Part shown: in pieces, positions 37,522 through 48,206 of the stretch | How positions within the stretch are numbered: the first letter of the stretch is position 1 | Layout of the letters: each line of letters begins with the position of its first letter | From: Bifidobacterium sp. ESL0800 | Lineage (GTDB): Bacteria > Actinomycetota > Actinomycetes > Actinomycetales > Bifidobacteriaceae | Direction of reading: 5' to 3' | NCBI RefSeq assembly: GCF_029395355.1 | Contig: NZ_CP113913.1 | Coordinates: 310,001 to 374,000 of the forward strand | Length of the DNA stretch: 64,000 nucleotides | Program-made: the position numbers and the translations under genes | Notes under the pieces: model-generated | Databases searched by the model: none | What the model was told of the DNA's origin: nothing | Seen by the model: only the letters and a program-made list of their open reading frames with translations

Positions 37522-38544
37522 ATGGCTCTTAGAAAAGGCAAGCGTCCGGCGTCCATAGTCGATGTTGCCAAAATCGCCGGTGTCTCTCACCAAACGGTCT
37601 CGAGAGTCCTCAATAATCCTTCCTCCGTACGCGAAACGACTTTGCAATCTGTTCGTGATGCGATTCGTATCACCGGCTACCAGCGTAATGAGAACGCAAG
37701 AATGCTTCGTAGCTCGAAACCCGACACCATAGGCATTCTGGTTCCTTCTTCCAGTAAGACAGGTCCGATCCAAGTCCTGTGGTCGCTTGAAAGGGCCGCT
37801 TCGATCAACGATTATTCCATCAAAGTCGCGATGCAGGAAAACAGCATGAAGGAATCCAGCGTAAGGGCAATCAACAAGTTGCTCAGTTTCGACGTTGCCG
37901 CCATTATCGTCGTGGCTGAACAAAGCTGGCAGGAACCGATGGTGCGTACGATCTCGGATTTGCCCATTATCAGTGCGGGTGGTTCTTTCACCAATCTTCC
38001 GGATGTGTCGTACGTTGACATGGATCAGCGTCAGGGGGTTTCTTTGCTGATGTCGCATCTTGTCGATCAAGGCTGCAGGAGCATAGATTTTGTCAATGGC
38101 CCTGAAGGATGGTATTCGACGGTCAAGCGTTTTGAGGGATGGTCGACATTCCGCCATGATGGTCAGGCTGTGACAGGCCACCTGTATCAAGGAGATTGGA
38201 GTGCTCAATCCGGGTACCAGGCCGGTATCTCAATTGCGCGTAATCTTCCCGATGGCGTTATCGCAGCCAACGATGAAATGGCTTACGGTGTGATTCGTGC
38301 TTTTCGAGATCGGGGGATTCGCGTGCCTGATGATGTTAAGGTCTGCGGCTATGACGATCTTCCTGTGGATTCATTCGTCACGCCCAGTCTCACTTCAATT
38401 CAGCAAGGGTTTGACGAGATGGCTGCCTTGTCGCTGGACGTCGCTATCAAGAAAATCAAGGATCCCGACATGGACCCCGTTCGTCGCGGCATCGCTCCCA
38501 AGCTCTGTATCCGCGAATCCTCGACGTCGCTTGGACATCGATAA
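37522..38544 (+). CDS. LacI-family transcriptional regulator (LacI-2)
   Basis: A 340-residue repressor. The helix-turn-helix is SIVDVAKIAGVSHQTVSRVLNNPSSV with hinge GYQRNENARMLRS. The sensor domain contains TIGILVPSSSKTGPIQVL, VSYVDMDQRQGVSLLMSHLVDQG, GVIAANDEMAYGVIRAFRDRGIRVP and VCGYDDLPVDSFVTPSLTSIQQ. The frame extends to 37474, but the ATG at 37522 has AGGGGAAATC and gives the usual distance to the DNA-binding domain. Operators with TGAACGTTCA cores flank it on both sides, so it is likely autoregulated and controls SBP-1 and the first GH42. Confidence 0.93.
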   Translation: MALRKGKRPASIVDVAKIAGVSHQTVSRVLNNPSSVRETTLQSVRDAIRITGYQRNENARMLRSSKPDTIGILVPSSSKTGPIQVLWSLERAASINDYSIKVAMQENSMKESSVRAINKLLSFDVAAIIVVAEQSWQEPMVRTISDLPIISAGGSFTNLPDVSYVDMDQRQGVSLLMSHLVDQGCRSIDFVNGPEGWYSTVKRFEGWSTFRHDGQAVTGHLYQGDWSAQSGYQAGISIARNLPDGVIAANDEMAYGVIRAFRDRGIRVPDDVKVCGYDDLPVDSFVTPSLTSIQQGFDEMAALSLDVAIKKIKDPDMDPVRRGIAPKLCIRESSTSLGHR

Positions 38545-38553
38545 TTACGTGAA

Positions 38554-38583
38554 GTGAACGTGCTCAAAAAAATGTGATATACT
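38554..38583 (+). promoter_or_regulatory. Promoter of the first GH42 gene with imperfect operator
   Basis: TATACT at 38578-38583 with TGAACG 17 bp upstream (38555-38560). The -35 lies within GTGAACGTGCTC (38554-38565), a degenerate form of the LacI-2 operator, so repressor binding would block polymerase. Confidence 0.5.
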
Positions 38584-38623
38584 TGGTTTAAAATTTTTCG
38601 ACGGGTTTTTAAACGTTAAAAAA

Positions 38624-38635
38624 GTGAACGTTCAC
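38624..38635. promoter_or_regulatory. LacI-type operator O3 upstream of the first GH42 gene
   Basis: Perfect 12-bp palindrome GTGAACGTTCAC, 18 bp before the start codon and downstream of the predicted promoter; a weaker TTTAAACGTTAAA lies just before it (38608-38620). Confidence 0.7.
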
Positions 38636-38653
38636 CATCAAGGGAGAGGGACA

Positions 38654-40777
38654 ATGTCGAGTAAAAAAATCCTGTTCGGTGCGGCGTATTATCCGGAGTA
38701 TCAGCGTTCCTCGCATTTGGATGAAGACATAAGGCTTATGCGTGGGGCGGATGTCAACATTATCCGCGTTGGGGAGGGCAGCTGGTCGCATTGGGAGCCG
38801 GAAGACGGTGTTTTTGATCTCGATTGGCTTGAGCCGACTCTTGACAAAGCGTACGAGAACGGGATATCGGCCATTATCGGTATGCCCACTTTTGCCATCC
38901 CGCAGTGGATGGCCCGTAAGCATCCCGAAATCGCTTTGCGGAATCCGGACGGCTCGCCGATGCCCTATGGCTGGAGGGAAGAACATAACTATTCTCAGTC
39001 CTCGTATGTCTTTTATGAGCACCGTATCATTGAACAGATAGTTCGGCGTTATGCTTCGCATCCGGCAGTCATTGGTTGGCAGCTGCATAACGAGCCGGGA
39101 TTGCGCATCGATTACTCGGTTTCGAGTTTTGAGGGATTCAAAGATTATCTGCGTCATAAGTATCGGAGCGTGGAAAATCTCAATGAGCAGTGGGGATTGG
39201 TGTTCTGGTCGCATGAGTTGAGCACCTGGGACGATTTGTGGAAGCCCGCCGGCAATTGTCAACCGCAATATGACATTGAATGGCGCCGGTATCAGGCTCT
39301 GCTTACCGATGAGATGCTGGGCAGGCAGCGTGCAATCGTCGAACGCTATCGTCGTCCCGATCAAGTCATCACCGTCAATGCTGCTTTGGGGCGTGATACC
39401 TTCGACGAAGGCCTTTCGGCGCAAAGGCTTGATGTAGCCGGAAGTGATATTTACTATCAGATGCAGAATTCCATGAGTCTCAAGGATCCGGAACCGATTG
39501 ATATTGATTGGGTGCCTGCCGGTGCGTGGCAGACTGCTTTGCTTTCGGATCGTACGTATGCGATGAAACAGGAGCCTTTTTACGTGATGGAAACTGATGG
39601 CGGGGCCATCGGCGGCTCGGCCGATAAATTCCCGTCGTTTCCCGGCCAGCAGCGTTTGGGCGCTTGGCAGATGGTAGCCAGAGGTTCCAGGATGATTGAG
39701 TACTGGCATTGGCGGCAGACCCACTTCGGTACCGAAATGTATTGGGGGGCCATCCTTCCCCATGACGGCAAACCGGGAAGGGTATATAAAGAGACCGCGG
39801 CGTTGGGGCATGAGCTCAGGGCGGCATCCGCCGATCTCGAGGGACTGGTTCCTGACGCCGACGTGGCCATGCTTTATTCTGTGGATTCCAGGTGGGCGCT
39901 GTCATATGAACCACCCATTGCCAACGATTATTCCCGGGCTGCTCATCGTACGCGAAATCCAAAGGTGTATGACGAAATTAGTGAGGCCTTTTATAAGGGA
40001 GTATTCCTGACGGGCCATCAGGCACGTATCGTCTTTGACAAACAGCTCACGGGTGAACTGTCGACGCCTCAAGATTTTGCCACTGGCCCCGCCGCATTCG
40101 CAAAACGCTATCCCGTTCTTATTGCTGTAGCCCAATATGTGTCCGACGACGCTTTGCTGCAATGGCTTCGCCAATATGTTTTGGCCGGCGGTCACCTCAT
40201 CCTTGGCCCTCGTTCAACGTATGCCGACGATTTGGCGCGTGCAAGGGAAGAGACGATGCCGGCCATGCTTGGCGATTTGGCTAAGGCAAGCTATCAGGAG
40301 TTTTCGGCATTGCCTCACGATCTTAAGGTGAAAGCCGAGAACGGGGCTTCGATACGGCAGGGTTCGTGTGCCACCAAGTGGCTGGATTATCTGTGCGGTT
40401 CAGGATCGACGGTTCTGGCTCGAGTCAGACAATCCGCTGCATTGGATGTGCCTGTGGTTACTACTGCGGCTGCGGGAGCTGGCAGGGTCACCATGGTGGG
40501 GACGGTGCCTAATGCGGACCTTGCCGCTTCCATCCTTGATTTTGCCTTGCCGGCTTCTCCATGGCTGCCCGAGCATGATTTCGTAACCCATAATTCTGCG
40601 GTCAATGCCAAGGGGGAGCGACTTCACTGGCTTTTCAACTTCAGTGATATGCAAGTTCATGAGCAGCTTGCCGTTCCTTGTACTGCGTTGGACGGACAGC
40701 GGGTTGTCGTCGACTTTTTGCGCGGCATCACGCTGAGGCCTTGGGATGTCGCTGTTCTCAAGGAGGTGGCTATCTGA
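38654..40777 (+). CDS. GH42 beta-galactosidase (first)
   Basis: A 707-residue intracellular glycosidase hydrolysing beta-galactosides. The GH42 barrel begins FGAAYYPEYQRSSHLDEDIRLMRGADVNIIRVGEGSWSHWEP. By position the acid/base is Glu147 in QLHNEPGLRI and the nucleophile Glu313 in FYVMETDGG. Domain B (trimerisation, about 390-600) and the small C-terminal domain with WLFNFSDM follow. It is only distantly similar to the second GH42 (44315), for example at the nucleophile (METDGG versus [10 protein letters not shown]), so the two probably differ in substrate. ATG at 38654 with AGGGAGAGGGACA. Confidence 0.9.
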   Translation: MSSKKILFGAAYYPEYQRSSHLDEDIRLMRGADVNIIRVGEGSWSHWEPEDGVFDLDWLEPTLDKAYENGISAIIGMPTFAIPQWMARKHPEIALRNPDGSPMPYGWREEHNYSQSSYVFYEHRIIEQIVRRYASHPAVIGWQLHNEPGLRIDYSVSSFEGFKDYLRHKYRSVENLNEQWGLVFWSHELSTWDDLWKPAGNCQPQYDIEWRRYQALLTDEMLGRQRAIVERYRRPDQVITVNAALGRDTFDEGLSAQRLDVAGSDIYYQMQNSMSLKDPEPIDIDWVPAGAWQTALLSDRTYAMKQEPFYVMETDGGAIGGSADKFPSFPGQQRLGAWQMVARGSRMIEYWHWRQTHFGTEMYWGAILPHDGKPGRVYKETAALGHELRAASADLEGLVPDADVAMLYSVDSRWALSYEPPIANDYSRAAHRTRNPKVYDEISEAFYKGVFLTGHQARIVFDKQLTGELSTPQDFATGPAAFAKRYPVLIAVAQYVSDDALLQWLRQYVLAGGHLILGPRSTYADDLARAREETMPAMLGDLAKASYQEFSALPHDLKVKAENGASIRQGSCATKWLDYLCGSGSTVLARVRQSAALDVPVVTTAAAGAGRVTMVGTVPNADLAASILDFALPASPWLPEHDFVTHNSAVNAKGERLHWLFNFSDMQVHEQLAVPCTALDGQRVVVDFLRGITLRPWDVAVLKEVAI

Positions 40778-40862
40778 ACTCGAATTTTAGAAGATGATGC
40801 CCTTTCGGGAACAGTTGAAGGACATTAAAAAGCAATAAAAGCTATCATGGAAAGTGAATACG

Positions 40863-42176
40863 ATGAAGTATTTGAAGAAAATATCCGCTGTTGTTTTGGC
40901 CGCCGCGACTTCGATCTCACTGGCGGCTTGTGGCAATGGTTCCAAACAGGCTCAGGATGAGAGTGACAATGGGGTTGTCACGATTAACGTTTGGACTTGG
41001 GAACCCACAATAACGAATGTCAAGAAGAAATTCGAGAAGGAAAACCCGAAAATCAAGGTGAAGATCACCAATGCGGGAACCGGTGTCGAACAATACAAGG
41101 CGCTCAACAACTCAATTTCGGCAGGGAAAGGTGCTCCTGATGTTGCTCAGGTCGAATATTATGCGATTAACCAATATGTCATGGGCAAGTCGCTGAAGAA
41201 TCTTTCTGATCTGGGTGCAGGCAAGTATTCGCACTTCTATACGCCTGGCCCGTGGAAATCGGTGAATATCAACGGTGGCGTCTACGGTTTGCCGATTGAT
41301 TCAGGGCCTGTCGCTTTGTTCTATAACAAGGCGGTTTTCGATCGTGCGGGCGTCACGCAGGTTCCGCAAACCATGGATGAGTATTATGAGGCAGCCAAAA
41401 AGATCCATGCTCTTGGGCCGGACTATTTCATCACTGCCGACGCTGCCGACCCGGCCATTGCTGAAATGATGCTGTGGTCTGCCGGCGGGCACCCGTTTAA
41501 AACGAAGGGGAACCATGTCAGCATCGATTTGTTGAATGATTCCGGATATAAGAAGTATAAGGCCATCTGGCAGAAAATGATTCAGGAAGGTCTGATCGAT
41601 ACCAAAAGCGTGGTGTGGTCGGACGATTGGGCCCATGCTTTGAATGATGGGAAGCTTGCGTCGTTGACGCGAGGCGCATGGATGGTCTCCATGCTTGATG
41701 ATTATGCGGCCAAACAGGCCGGCAATTGGAGAGTCGCAAAGAATCCTGCTTTTACAGCCGGGGTGAAGTCGAATGCCGAGGATGGTGGGTCGACGTTGGC
41801 GATCCTTGCCAGCTCGAAAAAGACCAAAGCCGCATGGAAATTCATTGATTTTGCGTCCCACAACGCTGAGGGCATAAAAACCCGTATAGATCTGGGTCAG
41901 TTCCCCTCGGATAGGGCAACTCTCAATTCCCAAGCGTTCAAGGAACGGACGGATCCCTATTTCGGCGATCAAAAATTCAACGAGGTTCTTTCTCAATCCG
42001 CAGCTGAGGTCAACACCAAATGGCAGTTCCTGCCTTATGATGTCTACGCTCGTTCCATTTACGGAGATACCGCCGGTCAGACAGTCACTGGCAAGGTCTC
42101 GTTCGATCAGGGCTTCAAAGGCTGGCAAAAGCAGCTCATCGACTATGGCAAACAGCAAGGGTACGAGATGGACTGA
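40863..42176 (+). CDS. Sugar ABC transporter substrate-binding lipoprotein (SBP-2)
   Basis: A 437-residue family 1 binding protein with lipobox SISLAAC. Core segments VTINVWTWEPTITNVKKKFE, YGLPIDSGPVALFYNKAVFDRAGV and KTRIDLGQFPSDRATLNS parallel the other three binding proteins. It diverges most in the presumed ligand region (FITADAADPAIAEMMLWSAGG). The ATG at 40863 is preferred to the GTG at 40854 because of GGAAAGTGAATACG. It follows the first GH42 by 85 bp and probably shares its transcript. Confidence 0.92.
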   Translation: MKYLKKISAVVLAAATSISLAACGNGSKQAQDESDNGVVTINVWTWEPTITNVKKKFEKENPKIKVKITNAGTGVEQYKALNNSISAGKGAPDVAQVEYYAINQYVMGKSLKNLSDLGAGKYSHFYTPGPWKSVNINGGVYGLPIDSGPVALFYNKAVFDRAGVTQVPQTMDEYYEAAKKIHALGPDYFITADAADPAIAEMMLWSAGGHPFKTKGNHVSIDLLNDSGYKKYKAIWQKMIQEGLIDTKSVVWSDDWAHALNDGKLASLTRGAWMVSMLDDYAAKQAGNWRVAKNPAFTAGVKSNAEDGGSTLAILASSKKTKAAWKFIDFASHNAEGIKTRIDLGQFPSDRATLNSQAFKERTDPYFGDQKFNEVLSQSAAEVNTKWQFLPYDVYARSIYGDTAGQTVTGKVSFDQGFKGWQKQLIDYGKQQGYEMD

Positions 42177-42262
42177 TTCGATGATGGGCTATGGCGTTCC
42201 CCGCTAGCAAGATGACACGCTTGAAAAGAAAAATAGATCTCTTGCTGGCGGGAATGCTATAA

Positions 42263-42276
42263 TGGTAACGTAACCA
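42263..42276. promoter_or_regulatory. LacI-type operator overlapping a -10 box upstream of the permeases
   Basis: Perfect 14-bp palindrome TGGTAACGTAACCA immediately after TATAAT (42258-42263), 60 bp before the permease start. A repressor here would block the start of transcription. Assigned to LacI-1 by similarity to 35809-35820. Confidence 0.65.
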
Positions 42277-42336
42277 TTTTTGGTTGGCGAGCGGTAAGGC
42301 TTGCCGCCGAACCTTCTTCGAAGGAGAAGATGCAAA

Positions 42337-43266
42337 ATGAGTGCAGTAGAGGTTTCTGCCGGGCAAAGTCGAGACGCCGACTCGGTGCCGGTGAATGGTC
42401 ATCGTGTGGATTGGCGTGGCTGGAAGTTTTTGTGGCCGTTTGTGGTGGTGTTTTTGTTCGTGTTCATCGTGCCGATCGTGTATGCGGTGTATCTGTCGTT
42501 CTTCCAGACGAGGATGATCGGGGGGACGGTGTTCGTGGGGTTCGCGAACTATCTGCGTCTGTTCCGTGACGGGCAGTTCTGGGGTTCGGTGTGGCGGGTG
42601 ACGCTGTTCACCCTGGTGCAGGTGCCGATCATGCTGGCCTTGTCGGCTTTGCTGGCGCTGGCGTTGGATTCGATGCGGCTGCACGGCACGCGTTTCTTCC
42701 GTATCTCGACGTTCCTGCCGTATGCGGTGCCGGCGGTGGTCTCCACGCTGATCTGGGGGTTCATGTACGGGGCGAAGTACGGTCTGGTGGGTTCGCTGAA
42801 CGGCTGGCTGGGCACGCATCTGGACGTGTTGCAGCCGTCGGTGCTGCTGGCGTCGATCGGCAACATCGTGACGTGGGAGTTCACGGGCTACAACATGCTG
42901 ATCTTCTATTCGTCGTTGTCGACGATCCCGCATTCCTTGTACGAGGCGGCGTCGATCGACGGGGCCTCGGAGTGGCAGATCGTGCGGCGGATCAAGATGC
43001 CGGAGCTGAAGGGGAGCCTGGCGATCACGGTGATCTTCAGCATCATCGGCAGCTTCCAGCTGTTCAACGAGCCGTCGATCATGCAGAACATGGTGCCGGG
43101 CAACGCGATCACGACGTATTACACGCCGAACATGTACGCGTACAACCTGAGCTTCACGGGCGGGCAGTCGAACTATGCGGCGGCTTTGGCGATCGTGATG
43201 GCGATCATCACCATGGCGGTGGCGTACGCGGTGCAGCTCAACAGCATGAAGGAGCAGATGAGATGA
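42337..43266 (+). CDS. Sugar ABC transporter permease, MalF/UgpA type
   Basis: A 309-residue permease with six membrane helices: FLWPFVVVFLFVFIVPIVYAVY near residue 30, then helices around 90, 130, 175, 225 and 280. The coupling motif is EAASIDGASEWQIVRRIKMPEL. NYLRLFRDGQFWGSVWRVTLFT is family-typical. The ATG at 42337 follows AAGGAGAAGATGCAAA. Codon use is markedly richer in GCG, GTG, CTG and TCG than in neighbouring genes such as SBP-2. It overlaps the next permease by four bases. Confidence 0.92.
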   Translation: MSAVEVSAGQSRDADSVPVNGHRVDWRGWKFLWPFVVVFLFVFIVPIVYAVYLSFFQTRMIGGTVFVGFANYLRLFRDGQFWGSVWRVTLFTLVQVPIMLALSALLALALDSMRLHGTRFFRISTFLPYAVPAVVSTLIWGFMYGAKYGLVGSLNGWLGTHLDVLQPSVLLASIGNIVTWEFTGYNMLIFYSSLSTIPHSLYEAASIDGASEWQIVRRIKMPELKGSLAITVIFSIIGSFQLFNEPSIMQNMVPGNAITTYYTPNMYAYNLSFTGGQSNYAAALAIVMAIITMAVAYAVQLNSMKEQMR

Positions 43267-44282
43267 GCGGGGTTACGGGCATGCAGACCGAATCGGGTGT
43301 CGGCCGTCTGTCGGCCGCGGAGCTGAGGGCGCAGGAGCGTGCCGCCAGGAGGGCGGAGCGGGTGCGCCGGCGCCGGGTGGCGCGTGACGAGGCGGCCGAG
43401 CGGAAGAGGAGCGCGCGCAGCGGGTTCAGCAACCCGGACAACCCGCGCCGCAGCTGGCCGCTGACGGTCGTGGTGGCGGTGTTCGCGGTGTACTGCCTGT
43501 TCCCGTTCGTCTACCTGCTGGTCAACGCCACGAAGACGCAGGCCGATTTCACCTCGACGTTCGGCCTCGGTTTCGGCCATACGTTCGCGTTGTGGGACAA
43601 CCTGCGGGAGGTGTTCGCCTATCAGGACGGGATCTTCGGCCGGTGGCTTTTGAACACGCTGCTCTACGTGGTGGTCGGCGCCGGCGGGGCCACATTGCTG
43701 GCGATCATGGGCGGCTACGCGCTGGCGAAGTTCCGCTTCCCGGGCCGCAAGGCCGTGTTCGCGGTGGTGATCGGCGCGATATCGGTGCCGGGCATCGCGC
43801 TGGCGGTCCCGCAGTTCCTCCTGTTCGCCAAGCTGGGGCTGACGAACACGCCGTGGGCGATGATCCTGCCCAGCCTGATCAGCCCGTTCGGCCTGTACCT
43901 GATGTGGATCTTCTCGGAGCAGGCCGTGCCGACCGAGCTGCTGGAGGCGGCGCGCGTGGACGGGGCGGGCGAGATGCGCACGTTCTTCACGATCGCCCTG
44001 CCGCTCCTGGCGCCGGGCATCGTCACGACGGCCCTGTTCACGATCGTGGCGACGTGGAACAACTACTTCCTGCCGCTGATCATGCTCAAGGACGCGGACT
44101 GGTACCCGCTCACGATCGGCCTGAACCAGTGGAAGGACCAGGCCTCCACCGCGGGCGGGCAGGCCATCCAGAACCTGGTCATCACCGGAAGCCTGGTCAC
44201 CATCGTCCCGCTCGTGATCGCGTTCCTGCTCCTGCAGAAGTACTGGCAGTCCGGCCTCGCCGCAGGCGCCGTCAAAGAATAG
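43263..44282 (+). CDS. Sugar ABC transporter permease, MalG/UgpE type
   Basis: A 339-residue permease. A strongly basic, Arg/Ala-rich cytoplasmic N-terminus (about 55 residues) precedes the first helix SWPLTVVVAVFAVYCLFPFVYLLV. Typical segments are GGYALAKFRFPGRKAVFAVVIGAISVPG and NTPWAMILPSLISPFGLYLMWIF, and the coupling motif is EAARVDGAGEMRTFFTIALPLLAPG. It starts at the ATG at 43263 inside the end of the previous permease. Together they form the only permease pair of the island; no nucleotide-binding subunit is encoded here, so a shared MsmK-like ATPase from elsewhere is likely. Confidence 0.92.
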   Translation: MSGVTGMQTESGVGRLSAAELRAQERAARRAERVRRRRVARDEAAERKRSARSGFSNPDNPRRSWPLTVVVAVFAVYCLFPFVYLLVNATKTQADFTSTFGLGFGHTFALWDNLREVFAYQDGIFGRWLLNTLLYVVVGAGGATLLAIMGGYALAKFRFPGRKAVFAVVIGAISVPGIALAVPQFLLFAKLGLTNTPWAMILPSLISPFGLYLMWIFSEQAVPTELLEAARVDGAGEMRTFFTIALPLLAPGIVTTALFTIVATWNNYFLPLIMLKDADWYPLTIGLNQWKDQASTAGGQAIQNLVITGSLVTIVPLVIAFLLLQKYWQSGLAAGAVKE

Positions 44283-44302
44283 CGTCCGATGAGACAACAT
44301 AA

Positions 44303-46396
<2,094 letters not shown>

Positions 46397-46510
46397 CGAA
46401 AAATCTACAAATAAAACAACGTTCTTGCGGGCTTTGACAGGGGCTGGTCATCTATCAGGCTTTGTAGAGGAAGCTCGTGGGAAGAAAAAGAAAAACGCTC
46501 GTATATAGCT

Positions 46511-46539
46511 TTGCAAACTGCATATGTGTGAAGTATAAT
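46511..46539 (+). promoter_or_regulatory. Promoter upstream of SBP-3
   Basis: TTGCAA (46511-46516) and TATAAT (46534-46539) are exactly 17 bp apart. A palindrome ACAATCGATTGT lies 25 bp downstream (46565-46576) and may be a further operator. Confidence 0.7.
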
Positions 46540-46633
46540 TAAAAATGTTATCGCAATCATTTGAACAATCGATTGTCGAATATCCGGTTTCGGCCTTTAT
46601 CGGTTTGAAGGGATATCGAGATGAGTGAAGATT

Positions 46634-46646
46634 GGTTACGTTAAAC
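46634..46646. promoter_or_regulatory. LacI-type operator upstream of SBP-3
   Basis: GGTTACGTTAAAC, core TTACGTTA as at 35809-35820, 45 bp before the SBP-3 start and within its leader. Confidence 0.5.
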
Positions 46647-46690
46647 AGGATTTCCATTTGCCTAACGCATTTGGGGAAGGAGAAAGAACG

Positions 46691-48046
46691 ATGAAGTTCA
46701 CTAAGCAAGTGATCGCAATGGTCGGAGCGGCTGCCATGTTGGTACCGCTGGCCGCGTGCGGCGGTTCCGGCAATTCCTCTGCAGATTCTTCGAAGGGGGG
46801 TAAGACCTCGATTCTGGTGTGGTCTTGGGATTCCACATTGCCTCGTACCGTCAAAGGGTTCGAGAAAGCCAATCCCGATATCACCGTCAAGGTGACCAAC
46901 GCGGGAACGAACAAGAAGGAATACACCGCGCTCAACAACGCCATGTCCGCAGGCAAGGGCGCTCCTGACGCCGCGCAGATCGAATATTACGCATTGCCTG
47001 AGTACGTCATTCGTGGCAATGTGACCAACCTTTCGGATATGGGTGCCTCAGGCTATAAGAGCTTCTACACTCCGGGCACGTGGAATTCGGTCAACGTCAA
47101 CGGCGGCGTCTATGCACTGCCGATGGATTCGGGCCCCATGGCCTTCTTCTACAACAAGGAGGTCTTCGACAAGGCCGGCGTCACCGAGGTCCCGACGACC
47201 TGGGACGAGTTCTACGAGGCCGCCAAGAAGATTCGCGCCACCGGAAACTACATCACCTCCGATTCCGGCGATGCGGGCTTCTTTGATTCGATGACCTGGC
47301 AAGCAGGCGCGACGCCGTTTGAGACCAGCAAGGACGGCAAGACCGTCACCATCAATCTGGCCGGCAACGACAAGGTCAAGAAGTGGACCGATTTCGAGCA
47401 GAAGCTCATCGATGAAGACCTGATCGACACCAAGACCGCCGGCTGGTCCGACGATTGGAACAAAGGCTTGGGCGATGGCTCCATCGCCTCGCTGCTCACC
47501 GGCGCATGGATGCCCTACAACCTGCTTTCCGGCGCTCCTCAGGCTTCCGGCAAGTGGCGCGTGGCGCAGATGCCGACCTGGGAGAAGGGCGGTACCGAGA
47601 ACTCCGAAAACGGCGGTTCCTCGCTCGCTCTGATCAAGACCAAGGACAGCGCCAAGGCCAAGGCCGCTTACAAGTTCATGGAATATGCCTGCCACAACAA
47701 GGAAGGCATCAAGACCCGCGTCGATGGCGGCGCTTTCCCGGCCGACAACGATACGCTTTCTTCCAGCGACTTCCTGAACATGACCTCGATGACCGACGAC
47801 AAGGGCAAGCCCAACGAGTACTTCGGTGGACAGAAGTTCAACGAGGAGCTCGCCAAGGCCGCCAAGAACGTGATTCCCGGCTACAAGTTCCTGCCGTTCG
47901 AGGTCTATGCCCGTGGCGTGTTCGCCGATGACGCCGGCGGTGCCTTCACCGACAAGAAGATCACCCTCAACAAGGGTATCGAAGCCTGGCAGAAGAACAT
48001 GGTCAACTATGCCAAGCAGCAGGGCTACACCGTCAAGGAGAAGTAA
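46691..48046 (+). CDS. Sugar ABC transporter substrate-binding lipoprotein (SBP-3)
   Basis: A 451-residue family 1 binding protein, lipobox MLVPLAAC. It is the closest relative of SBP-1: YALPMDSGPMAFFYNKEVFDKAGV, TTWDEFYEAAKKIRATGNYIT and the C-terminal EVYARGVFADDAGGAF segment are nearly parallel. ATG at 46691 with GGAAGGAGAAAGAACG. It has its own promoter and operator, and a strong terminator follows, so it can be expressed separately from the permeases, probably at high level as is usual for binding proteins. Confidence 0.93.
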   Translation: MKFTKQVIAMVGAAAMLVPLAACGGSGNSSADSSKGGKTSILVWSWDSTLPRTVKGFEKANPDITVKVTNAGTNKKEYTALNNAMSAGKGAPDAAQIEYYALPEYVIRGNVTNLSDMGASGYKSFYTPGTWNSVNVNGGVYALPMDSGPMAFFYNKEVFDKAGVTEVPTTWDEFYEAAKKIRATGNYITSDSGDAGFFDSMTWQAGATPFETSKDGKTVTINLAGNDKVKKWTDFEQKLIDEDLIDTKTAGWSDDWNKGLGDGSIASLLTGAWMPYNLLSGAPQASGKWRVAQMPTWEKGGTENSENGGSSLALIKTKDSAKAKAAYKFMEYACHNKEGIKTRVDGGAFPADNDTLSSSDFLNMTSMTDDKGKPNEYFGGQKFNEELAKAAKNVIPGYKFLPFEVYARGVFADDAGGAFTDKKITLNKGIEAWQKNMVNYAKQQGYTVKEK

Positions 48047-48080
48047 CTGCCGCCGATGATCGGCCAAAACGATAGATGAT

Positions 48081-48130
48081 GTTCCGCGGACCCGAATGAT
48101 TGTTCAATTGGGTCCGCGGAACATTTTTTA
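48081..48130 (+). terminator. Strong rho-independent terminator after SBP-3
   Basis: GTTCCGCGGACCC (48081-48093) pairs perfectly with GGGTCCGCGGAAC (48110-48122), followed by ATTTTTTA. Confidence 0.93.
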
Positions 48131-48206
48131 TGTCGCGCTTCCGACGGTTCCCAAGGTGACGGTAGACTTGTCGTTGAATGAACGACGGATTGACGACAGG
48201 GGCACA

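Noticed and set aside
42591..43262. Upstream extension of the second permease frame through the first permease
   Set aside because: Out-of-frame reading of the first permease; the real start is the ATG at 43263 overlapping its stop codon.
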